Positions 10,401 through 16,990 of a stretch of DNA of 64,000 bases are shown piece by piece. The stretch's first letter is position 1. Every line of letters begins with the position of its first letter. Made by a program: the position numbers and the translations under genes. The notes under the pieces were generated by a model. It saw nothing but the letters and a program-made list of their open reading frames with translations, was not told the origin of the DNA and ran no database searches. Source of the DNA: Planctomycetota bacterium (lineage in GTDB: Bacteria > Planctomycetota > UBA1135 > UBA2386); contig JACKIB010000009.1 in NCBI GenBank assembly GCA_020638695.1, positions 1 through 64,000 of the forward strand. Reading direction: 5' to 3'.

Positions 10401-12922
10401 ACGGCGTGATCGGCCACACCACGGGCCGGGCGTACGAATTCCTGGCGCGAGTGGGTCAGGTGATCTCCCAGGTGCACGAGGAAGCGACCTGTGACAGCCT
10501 GATCGAGGCGATCGCCAAGCTGCGCGCAACCGCTGCTCGGGGGGTGGATCGGCGGGGACTGCTGCTGCTGACTTCGCAAGTCGAAGCGCGTGCTGCCGAG
10601 GTGCGCAATGCCTCCGGGCCGCACCTCGACCGCGCGCTCGAGGCGTTGCGCGGCGCTGCCCAGGGGCAGTGGGAACCCGGCGAGCGGGCGGCGATGGCTG
10701 ACTACCTGCAATCGTTGGGTCGCATGCGCCACCAGAGCCTCGGCGAGGAGCAATTGCGGCAGCTGAGCCAGCTGTTCGCGCAGGTCGAACCCGACGATCG
10801 CCTGCAGGTCGCCCGCGCGTTGGCGCAGACCCAGTGGCGCTACGAGTACCGCGACCAGGCCATCGACACCTTGATCGCCGCGCTGGACGACTGTCGCACG
10901 CGGCACGACGGGGTCCTGCCCGCCACTTCCCACGCGGTGTTCGACACGGTGTTGAAGTACCTCCGCGAACGCCGCCAGTTCGCCCGCGGGGAGGCGTTGC
11001 TGACCAGCGAACTCGCGCGGCAGACCTTGTTGCCGCAGAGACTCTGGTTCGTCGGGCGGCTCGATTCGCACTACATCGAGTGCCTGCGCAAGCGCGGCGA
11101 GGTGTCGCTCGGCAGCGGCGTGCGACTCTACCGGGCTTTGCTGGCTCGGCTGAGCGACCGGCTGTGGCGCGAACCCTGGATCGTGTTGCAGGCGAAGTTC
11201 GACGGCCTCTGCCGCTTGCACGACGTCGCCCACGAAGTCGGCATCACCGCTGCGCGCCGCGATCTGCGGGCGTTTGCCGACCGGCAGGTGCCCGAGCTGG
11301 CGGAGCGCTTCCTGCTCGACCGGGGTGCCAAGCTCAGCCGTCTGGCGACCACGCTCGACAAGGTGCTGGGTGGGCGGGTCGCGCTGGAGTTCCTGGTCCG
11401 TGAGCTCGAGACCGAGCCCACGTGGCTGCGCAGCGTGCACCGCGAACAGTGGCGCGCGTTCCACTACCAGGTTGCGAAGTTCGCGCACGCGGGCGCCGGG
11501 TCGCTCACCGGGCGGTTGCGTCCGCTGGTGCTGGGCGAATTGCGCCGCGATCTGGAGCGGATGAACTGGCGCGGGTCCGAGATGTTCTTCAAGAACAACC
11601 GCTGGTTCTGGCACGGCGGTGCCGGCGACTTCGCCGAGGTGGCGCGCAGTGTGATTGCAGCCCACCCCAAGTCGGAGGCTCGGGTGACCTACGTCGCGCG
11701 GTACCTGTGGAACGGGCTGGGCGAACGCGAGGCGGCGATCACCGCGTTGCGCGACTTGGACCGCTCCGGGGCGCTGCTCGAGGGAGGCCGCTGGCAGCTG
11801 GCCAACTGGTTGATCGAGTCTCGCCAGCACGCCGAGGCGATTCCGTACCTGGTCGCGCTGATCGGCGCACGCCGCGATCGCTTGGACTACCGCATCGCAC
11901 TGGTGCGCGCGCGCCAGCGGACCGGCGACCGCAAGGGTGCGGAGGAGCTGCTGCTCGCCACCGCCAAACGTTGGGAGGACAAGCACTGGTGGCACGAGCA
12001 CACCATCGCCGAACTCGCCAAGATCGCGTTCGACTGTGGGTTCTTCGACCACGCCGCGAGCTGGTACGAAGCCGCGCTGCGGACCAACGAGCGACTCGGG
12101 GGACGCCGCTGGAATTGGCGCCACACCCGGACCTCCTACTACGGCTTCCTGGCCCGATCCCTGGCCAAGCTGGGCAAGGTCGACGAGTCGATCGACGCCG
12201 CGGCGGCCGCGGTCGTCACGTGGGGCGACAACCAGCGGCAACGCAACGAGGCCATCGCCAGTCTGCGCGCCGCCCTGCGCGAGATCGGTGATCTCGACGC
12301 CTACGTGGCGCGCTGGGACGCCAAGGTGGCTCGCACCGGACTCGACGCTCCGCTGATTCGCAAGTCGGTCGGGATCCTCTATCTCGACCGCGGCGCGACT
12401 CGCCAAGCGATCGCGCAGCTGCGCAAAGCGCGCGAGCTGCAGCCCGCCGACGACGAGGTGCACACGCGCCTGTTGCAGGCGTTCGATCGCGCGGGCGACC
12501 GGTCGGGAGCGATCGAGGCGCTGTTCGCCTCGCTGAAAGTCGCGCCGCGCAACTTGGACTTGTACGCCGAGCTCGCCCGCCGCCTCGAGGCACAGGGTGA
12601 TCCGACGGGTGCCGAGCGGGCGCTCACCAGCATGGTGGAGGTCGAGCCGAACGAGGCCGAAGGTCACCGACGGCTCGCCAAGGTCCGTGCCGAACAGAAG
12701 CGCGATGCCGCCGCGGTGGTGCAGTGGCGCCAGGTGGTGCGAGTGCGCAGTCTCGAGCCGGACGGCTGGTTGTCGCTCGCCAGCGCGCAGATCGACGCCG
12801 GGCAGCTCGACGAAGCGGCCAAGACCCTGCAGCATGTGCTCTCCACCAAATGGGAGGCCCGCTTCCAAGACGTGCACCGCAAGGCTCGCGCGCTGCAGGA
12901 TCGACTGCGGCGCGCCGGATGA
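4460..12922 (+). CDS. Giant FecR-like / VIT / vWA / TPR protein (2820 residues)
   Basis: The ATG at 4460 is used because it begins a signal-peptide-like segment (MNRTHCGIAFTLFTLALS); the frame is open further upstream. Domains in order: a FecR-like beta domain at about residues 30-150; a VIT (inter-alpha-trypsin) domain at about 180-325 (VEQSFRNTTGARLEGVF, ERARQIYEDI); a vWA domain at about 424-600 with the MIDAS motif DTSAS near residue 431; the segment typical of VIT-vWA proteins (FGIMTPYTSFLVLEND); a beta-rich region at about 900-1150; then roughly 1650 residues of helical TPR-like repeats to the end. It is probably exported and scaffolds or senses other envelope proteins through metal-dependent vWA binding. 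No MoxR ATPase lies nearby. The length is far above that of usual VIT-vWA proteins (700-900 residues). Confidence 0.8.
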   Translation: MNRTHCGIAFTLFTLALSWRSSDPQAEAPVATVVPDGRVGTVVDRQGTALVRPVGKDRWSLLRQRALVMPGDQVRTPVAGANAVEIDLSTGGKLVVGPGALVELSEVGKVRLYRGDLAVVPGKAAVVVRGPGGFEQSIAKPTDLRAADGKTVALGAAPRWLTGYRSSTTDEWVGALLAKVDGRDVPLTVGYHKVDVVIRDQIAQTTVEQSFRNTTGARLEGVFTFPLPADASISGFGMWIGNELVEADIVEKERARQIYEDILRRKKDPGLLEWSGGNLFKARVFPIEPHSEKRIRLRYTQVLPLAGDTLRYRYALRSELLRKNPLRKLDIKVSVASARKLHGVTSPTHEVRVRNTDHAATLEYDAEQVTPERDFEAKITVDRSTPLTVVPHRRGDDGYFLMWLTPPGAGAGGWQRDLVPDGEPVEVLVVADTSASMDSAARQRQAEFLRALLGMLGPKDRFQLCTADVEVAKHTAAPVAVTEESIGGALSFLAERASLGWTDLDRVLTRIAADARPGTVVVYVGDGIGTTGDADPVALAARVRAAAGRVRGVVHAVPTASTYERGVLEALAGLGGGAIHDAAVDPTEAAFHLLAEAARPAIKNLQVRFDGVRTARVYPGTLANLPTGSQHAVLGRYLPTGADQSGSVVVTGTLDGKPVRYTTAVQLADAEHGNSFVPRLWARRHVDALLAEGRSPSVKADIVAFSEEFGIMTPYTSFLVLENDEDRKRYGVERRVHMRDGERFFTAGRDAASTEILRQQMRAAKTYRLQLKLRMLAEIERLGRDLSGWSVAVSNPVSRPVDSLRAGWDGELGLSVAKNHGPGAGPVTGALPSEEDQGDLDKLAFEPPTAQPALQDYDVDYRDLPAATKAMLPSVEKRVDRSSDGYFRMGGASGPRTLAPPRQPPGPVSFAFYGFPELPAPHVPATQPTLARWSEAVRELVATLDRRARLRNSKQAFHLVQTVMTVHRAQGRITHWRRAEGRYCAGEWTLRHTGRQTQPMLQYVYAGRRGVVAEAVHLGRVRDADAHDARFAFPLHDYSQVDLQRSFAGYSAALTPAGTAVVKLVLTAPAPATARLELTIDRERRVVLSATEVRNGKTAWTTVFTDFVARGGEFFARRSERRDSRGRVIRRETLEVEVADPQSCRTAMQRQIAAQGDVAMLGQKDPELAAAKKSLAAGGGGLAEHLRLATHYQSTQRWTEAWASFDRAAAVMGDKPAVPMMRLRLLTVSRRGPAMLEHARRIVTGWNAALRGGKTPAGIDFLVELLRTSVFQQVSSAEQLALLDSLAPLYRRPLPDAAPEYLAADRDHRDLALRRFRASALESLQRLAPALQLRAETAARHPLDFAAVQDYVSALGRYADYAGQIGVVRSKLAQPQSWLRSELRFWFQVWHDALYSLRDLDGLVQVGSEWLTKDPESSEGYDRWLSSQMFKRRESEVVGWIRKALDNADPRDPVGRARLQAAVHHALGRGWQLNDNAIDAQWQQPLARVVRRCAQSDAPEALQIAGEVFGSWQFRRTDAWKEIQSALRGDFLGAAATMSLRRLGAYLTWLSWHRNSVDRSAWQQARDALRARFDGAADPSAQQVLGGHLLALLDAWPEKTQALAFLRHWLAVAKTAPESVAAKLFQRQLTGDWTAALEDEVFALVPRLQPERAEPIRRGEIAAAAARQLADRLLAIRVRAALGPVEQLEKLPRTERRDRTERARKAARQALAARFGAAAAAASKLHRPWFVLEQLGFDAEAGGDRSITVQRAAELLDAVPGRGDDEPSLNRILRARSAVTMAYAATRRDTAATVGDTVLAHLQRHLAADPKALDWRREIFRLLVALDRTDELTALLQKWIDAGEAQSEWRVALGYLMAERGKVAQAAAVFERVEKVDELSAEDYRTLATWYLVLGDDAHRATAQERSFEVSAEYQLGRRLQRLRGRLNRPGAGLSGAVATEDLAALRVLLRKASYPANYVWQVRSAYQSSKEFRILGTLPYGVIGHTTGRAYEFLARVGQVISQVHEEATCDSLIEAIAKLRATAARGVDRRGLLLLTSQVEARAAEVRNASGPHLDRALEALRGAAQGQWEPGERAAMADYLQSLGRMRHQSLGEEQLRQLSQLFAQVEPDDRLQVARALAQTQWRYEYRDQAIDTLIAALDDCRTRHDGVLPATSHAVFDTVLKYLRERRQFARGEALLTSELARQTLLPQRLWFVGRLDSHYIECLRKRGEVSLGSGVRLYRALLARLSDRLWREPWIVLQAKFDGLCRLHDVAHEVGITAARRDLRAFADRQVPELAERFLLDRGAKLSRLATTLDKVLGGRVALEFLVRELETEPTWLRSVHREQWRAFHYQVAKFAHAGAGSLTGRLRPLVLGELRRDLERMNWRGSEMFFKNNRWFWHGGAGDFAEVARSVIAAHPKSEARVTYVARYLWNGLGEREAAITALRDLDRSGALLEGGRWQLANWLIESRQHAEAIPYLVALIGARRDRLDYRIALVRARQRTGDRKGAEELLLATAKRWEDKHWWHEHTIAELAKIAFDCGFFDHAASWYEAALRTNERLGGRRWNWRHTRTSYYGFLARSLAKLGKVDESIDAAAAAVVTWGDNQRQRNEAIASLRAALREIGDLDAYVARWDAKVARTGLDAPLIRKSVGILYLDRGATRQAIAQLRKARELQPADDEVHTRLLQAFDRAGDRSGAIEALFASLKVAPRNLDLYAELARRLEAQGDPTGAERALTSMVEVEPNEAEGHRRLAKVRAEQKRDAAAVVQWRQVVRVRSLEPDGWLSLASAQIDAGQLDEAAKTLQHVLSTKWEARFQDVHRKARALQDRLRRAG

Positions 12923-13037
12923 GCTGTCGGCACAGCGCAATCGACACGGCAACCGGAGGTCCTCGGTGATCCGTGGCCGAATGGGTGCGGATCGCTGCGT
13001 GCGTGGCGATCTCGCAGGCTTCGGCGAAGGGACGGCG

Positions 13038-14438
13038 ATGGCCTCGGTTCGATCGAATACGCCGTGCTCACCCGCTGCGCCGCGCTGGCGCCGCGCCGTG
13101 TTCGGGTGCGTCGCCGCCACCACACTGTTGGTGGGGGTGGCGGCGCAGGCCACCACGGTGCGGCGGAGCAAGCACTTCCAGTTGGTCTGCGAGATGCGCG
13201 ACGATCTGTTCGCGGACGACGCGATGGCGGTGCTCGACCAGGTTTGGGCGCTGGCTGAGCGACACTTCCAACCGACGGCGAAGGCGGGCACCAAGAAGCT
13301 CGCGGTGCGGGTCTACAGCGACCGGCGCCGCTACGCCGCCGCGGCGGTGCGCCACCGCATGCCGTGGTATGCGAAGTTCCAGGGGTTCGCGGACGGCCGC
13401 ACCCTGACCGCCCACGTGATGATGGTCGACGCCGCGTGGTGGACCGAGGCCGGCATGGATCCGGGCAACCGCCAGACCCTGGCCCACGAGGCTGCACACC
13501 TCATGGTGATGCTGTGCACGCAGAGTCGCGGCAGCTTCCTGCCCAAGTGGGTCGCCGAGGGCTTCCCGATGTGGGTCGAAGGGGAAGTGATGCGAGCCGG
13601 CGGTTGGGCCAAGAGCCGCGTCGCGGACCCGATCGAAGGTTTGCGGGTGCAGCAGGCTCGAGCCCTGGTGGCTGCCGGCACGTTCCCCAAGGTCGCGGCG
13701 ATGCTGCGCGACGACTGGGGCAAGCTGACCGAGCTCGACAAGTACCACCCGATCCGCATGCTGTGGATTCTGCTCGCCGAGCGACACGAAGTGGCGCACC
13801 GTGCCCTGCTCGAGACACTGCGCGACACCACGGCGTCGGCTGCGCTACCGGCGATCTTCGCGTCGCGGCTGAAGTCTGCGCTCGGCGAGGACGCGTGGCA
13901 GAAGCTCGACGCCGAGTTGCTGGCGTTCGTCGCGGCGCGCGAGGTCGCTCCGTATCCCGCTCCGGCTCCTCTGCCGGTCGACGTGGTCGGCAAGCCGGGC
14001 GATGCCCAGTTCGTGCCAGGGAGTCCGGCGGTGCGTTGGCAGGGCAGCTCGACCGCGAAGAGCTATTCCATCAGCGCCACGCTCACCATGCAGCCGGGTG
14101 GAATGCCGCAGTCGGACCTGGTGTTCGGCCGCATCGCGAACCAGTGGCTTCGAGTCTCGCTGGTCGCCGGCGCGGGGGTCTACCTGATGGGGCGCCGCGA
14201 GGCACCGGGCAAGCCCGGCCCATGGCAGGTGCTGGCGGCCGTGCGTGGGGTCGACCAGATCGTCACGGGCAAGCCGATTTCCGTGAAGCTGTGGGGGCGC
14301 GGCCAAACCGTGACGTGCTCGATCGACAGCAAGAAGGTGCTCGAGCAGGAGCTGAAGGACTGGCGGATCCAGGGCAAATGGGGCGTCGGCGGGCCGCGCG
14401 GCAGTGTTGCCTCGTGGGTCCGCCCGGTCCTGCGGTGA
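13038..14438 (+). CDS. Secreted HEAAH zinc metallopeptidase (peptidase MA-like) with lectin-like C-terminus
   Basis: 466 residues from the ATG at 13038, preceded by GAAGGGA. There is a hydrophobic export segment at about residues 17-38 (AVFGCVAATTLLVGVAAQA). The gluzincin motif is intact: LAHEAAHLMVML with H150, E151 and H154, followed by WVAEGFPMWVEGE with the probable third zinc ligand E174. This matches the peptidase MA/DUF1570 pattern common in planctomycetes. From about residue 320 a separate beta-rich region (LVFGRIANQWLRVSL, WGVGGPRGSVASWV) resembles a concanavalin/laminin-G-like domain and could bind glycans. It lies 115 bp after the giant VIT-vWA gene on the same strand and may be co-transcribed with it. 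Confidence 0.75.
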   Translation: MASVRSNTPCSPAAPRWRRAVFGCVAATTLLVGVAAQATTVRRSKHFQLVCEMRDDLFADDAMAVLDQVWALAERHFQPTAKAGTKKLAVRVYSDRRRYAAAAVRHRMPWYAKFQGFADGRTLTAHVMMVDAAWWTEAGMDPGNRQTLAHEAAHLMVMLCTQSRGSFLPKWVAEGFPMWVEGEVMRAGGWAKSRVADPIEGLRVQQARALVAAGTFPKVAAMLRDDWGKLTELDKYHPIRMLWILLAERHEVAHRALLETLRDTTASAALPAIFASRLKSALGEDAWQKLDAELLAFVAAREVAPYPAPAPLPVDVVGKPGDAQFVPGSPAVRWQGSSTAKSYSISATLTMQPGGMPQSDLVFGRIANQWLRVSLVAGAGVYLMGRREAPGKPGPWQVLAAVRGVDQIVTGKPISVKLWGRGQTVTCSIDSKKVLEQELKDWRIQGKWGVGGPRGSVASWVRPVLR

Positions 14439-14526
14439 GCGGTGTCCGCGCCACGGGAGCCGATCGGGTACCGTTGCGCGGCGTCAGGGCTTGTGCGTCG
14501 GAGGCGCATCGCGGAGAAGAAAGCGA

Positions 14527-15801
14527 ATGCACGCCGGCTCGCTCGCGTTCGCCTCGATCTGTTTCGCCGTCCCGCTGGCGGGTCAGCAGGACTCCCCGAA
14601 ACCCCAGGTGTTGTGCCACCCCAAGGGGCTGGTGCGGATCGAAGTGCCGGCGACCTGGCGCACCGGGACGCCGGAGTGGGGCCAAATGTCGAACAAGCCG
14701 GGCTACCACCAGCTGATGGCGTTCTCGAGCACGGTCGACGGCGCGTTCCTGTCGGTGTTCGTGCTGCTGGTGGACAACACGTACTTGCGACCGGCGATGC
14801 AGGCGCGCCACGAAGCGGTGGCGCCGGCCAACGCGCACGCGGTTCTGGAGCTGTGCCGTACCACGCCACCGTACCTGGTGACGTCCGAGCCCGCGAACGC
14901 CAAGAACCCGGAGCCGTCGGTGCGAGTGCTGGTGTTCCGACGCGCCGCCGGACGCGGGCTGCACATCGACTTCATCGTGCCGCAGAAACGGTGGCCTGCG
15001 CTGCGCGCGGACGTCATCCGCATCGCCCAGTCCGCGGTGGTCCAATGCGCAGAGTTGCCGCGGGTTCTGACGGAACGCCCGCTGAGCGTGAAGAACGGCG
15101 TGGGAGTGTCATCCGGGCCGAAGGTGACCGCGACACATCTCGCGAAAGTGCGGAAGCTATGTGCCGAGATCGCCGGGCGATTGACGCGCGTCCACGGGTC
15201 GCGCTGGGTCGATGACCGAGAGCCCGTTGCGGTGTTGGTCCACGCCGACGCGGCTGGGCACCGACCGTACCTGAGCGACGGTGCAAGCCCGCTGGAGGTG
15301 CTCGGCCAGGTACTTCCGGGTCGTGTGCTCACCGTGCCGGACCGCGGTCCCGGATCGGAGATGCGCCGCGAGCTCGGGCGGGAACTCGCCAGCGTGGTTC
15401 TCGACCTCGACTACGACCTGGTGGCCGACCCTTGGATGCAATGCGGCGAGCAGACGGTCGCCGGCATGGCTGCGCAGACCGGAAAAGCGTTCCCGTTCGC
15501 CCCACGCGACGTGCTGGCCAAGCTCCCGCCGCTGCAGTGGACGCTGAAGGAGTTGATCGGTCACAAGCAGTTGTTCGAGCCGATCTCCCGCATGCACTGT
15601 GCGTACTACGTGCTGTTGTTCCAAAACGGACCGGCGGAGTACCGCAAGGCCTACGCGGCGTTCCTTGCCGACCTCAGGACTACCACGGCACAGAACGCCG
15701 CGACCGCCAAGCACCTGTTGGTGCTCGATCAGGACAAGATGCGCGATGCCGCGATCAAGTTGCTGCAGCGGCTGCGGCCGGTGCCCGGAGTGAAGTGGTG
15801 A
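14527..15801 (+). CDS. Secreted protein with a degenerate peptidase-MA-like region
   Basis: 424 residues from the ATG at 14527, with GGAGAAG upstream and a signal peptide (MHAGSLAFASICFAVPLAGQ). The first half (IEVPATWRTGTPEWGQM and what follows) is a beta-rich region of unknown family. The second half follows the layout of the HEAAH peptidase encoded just upstream, but the active-site helix reads RELGRELASVVL where HEAAH would be expected, and no WVAEG follows. I infer a catalytically dead paralogue, perhaps a partner or regulator of its neighbour; alignment was by eye only. The spacing of 88 bp from the upstream gene suggests one transcript. Confidence 0.65.
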   Translation: MHAGSLAFASICFAVPLAGQQDSPKPQVLCHPKGLVRIEVPATWRTGTPEWGQMSNKPGYHQLMAFSSTVDGAFLSVFVLLVDNTYLRPAMQARHEAVAPANAHAVLELCRTTPPYLVTSEPANAKNPEPSVRVLVFRRAAGRGLHIDFIVPQKRWPALRADVIRIAQSAVVQCAELPRVLTERPLSVKNGVGVSSGPKVTATHLAKVRKLCAEIAGRLTRVHGSRWVDDREPVAVLVHADAAGHRPYLSDGASPLEVLGQVLPGRVLTVPDRGPGSEMRRELGRELASVVLDLDYDLVADPWMQCGEQTVAGMAAQTGKAFPFAPRDVLAKLPPLQWTLKELIGHKQLFEPISRMHCAYYVLLFQNGPAEYRKAYAAFLADLRTTTAQNAATAKHLLVLDQDKMRDAAIKLLQRLRPVPGVKW

Positions 15802-15804
15802 ACG

Positions 15805-16929
15805 TCAGTGGAGCTCCAGCCCGCGCAGCAGCGGGTGGTCGGGGCTGGCCTGCGGGTCGACGCGGACCGTGAGCGTGATCGGTGCCTGGCCAGGCAGACC
15901 GTACGACAGGGTTGCCGTGCCCGGCGGCAGCTCGCTGAACGAGAACTTGGTGCGGAGCCGCTGCACCCCGTCGCCTATCCGACCACTCCAAGTCGTCGGC
16001 GTGTAGCGCTTGCCGTCGCTGCCGGTCAATGCGATCGACGGCTGCAGTCTCGCGGGGTGTTCGACGACGCCGCGCAACTCCCCGGCCCGCGGCAGCGTGA
16101 TGCGTAGGTCGTCGCGCCCCGGTGCGATGTGCAGCGGCCCGGAGGCAACATGTCCTGCGGCGCGCACGTGCAGCTCGACTGCGCCCGGCGGCGTCTCGCT
16201 GTGCAGGCGGAACACGCCATCGGTTGTGGTGCGAAGCGTGTAGCCGACTCGGGTGCCGGTGCCGCCGGGTGCCTGCACGCGGAACTCGACGCGAGCCCCG
16301 ACGACCCCGCGTCCAAACTCGTCGACGACCAATCCGGCGCCGATCAGCGGCCGGACCCTCAGCCGCAGGTCACCGAGCGTGACCTCGGCCGCGGGAAGCG
16401 GATGGGGAAGGGGGTGTTCGAGCGACTCTGCCGGAGGGATGTAGGCGGTGATGCCGTGGCTCGGTTCGCCGGGTTCCATCGTCAGCGTCCCCGGCGTGTC
16501 CGGAGGCAACACACCGCGTACCACGAATCGGAACCGCGCTTCCGCGTCGGTGGTCACGTACTCCGCGACGCGATGGTCGCCGAACCGTGCGCAGCATGCG
16601 AACGAGCGCCCGGCGGCCGGCACACCGTCGGGGGTCAGCACCCGCCCGCGCAGTGTGCAGGAGCGATCGAGCGGTGCGGTCGGCATCCAACCCTCCGGGG
16701 TCGCGACCCGCGTCTCTGCCGGTGCGGTCTGCTTCACCGAGGCGGGCTCGGGCTCCGATTCGGACCGCACGGGTTCGGGTAGCCCGTCGGACGACCCGCG
16801 TGGGCGAGCATCCGAGTCCGGCGTCGCCAGCGCGGGCGGCGGGCTCCACCAGAAGTGCGTCGCCAGGAGGCCGAGACCGAGGCCGAGCAGGAGTCCGGCG
16901 AAGAATCCCGGGCGCAGGAGATTGATCAT
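15805..16929 (-). CDS. Membrane-anchored protein with carboxypeptidase-regulatory-like domains
   Basis: 374 residues from the ATG at 16927-16929, which opens a signal anchor (MINLLRPGFFAGLLLGLGLG). A Pro/Ser/Glu-rich linker follows to about residue 75. Then comes a block CTLRGRVLTPDGVPAAGR...DAEARFRFVVRG, typical of carboxypeptidase regulatory-like (Ig/transthyretin-fold) domains, and a second block GLVVDEFGRGVVGARVEFRV...TTDGVFRLHSE. A third, weaker repeat occupies the C-terminus. Such modules are non-catalytic and usually decorate envelope proteins. Its stop lies 3 bp beyond the stop of the convergent gene ending at 15801, so the 3' ends abut. It lies 61 bp downstream of the 711-residue gene on the same strand. 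Confidence 0.7.
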   Translation of the reverse strand: MINLLRPGFFAGLLLGLGLGLLATHFWWSPPPALATPDSDARPRGSSDGLPEPVRSESEPEPASVKQTAPAETRVATPEGWMPTAPLDRSCTLRGRVLTPDGVPAAGRSFACCARFGDHRVAEYVTTDAEARFRFVVRGVLPPDTPGTLTMEPGEPSHGITAYIPPAESLEHPLPHPLPAAEVTLGDLRLRVRPLIGAGLVVDEFGRGVVGARVEFRVQAPGGTGTRVGYTLRTTTDGVFRLHSETPPGAVELHVRAAGHVASGPLHIAPGRDDLRITLPRAGELRGVVEHPARLQPSIALTGSDGKRYTPTTWSGRIGDGVQRLRTKFSFSELPPGTATLSYGLPGQAPITLTVRVDPQASPDHPLLRGLELH

Positions 16930-16990
16930 GGCAGTGGGCGAACGGGAGGGCTGCGGGTGGTGCGTGGACGTGCGCCCGCTCGACATCGAT

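Noticed and set aside
4460..12922. Considered as the vWA part of a MoxR-vWA ternary defence system.
   Set aside because: No MoxR ATPase or third component lies nearby, and the VIT domain and signal peptide point to an exported protein.
8264..13294. A 1676-codon open frame on the minus strand opposite the VIT/vWA/TPR giant.
   Set aside because: It is a GC-rich antisense shadow: low-complexity Arg/Ala/Gln/His composition, no start context and no domain, while the plus strand encodes clear domains.
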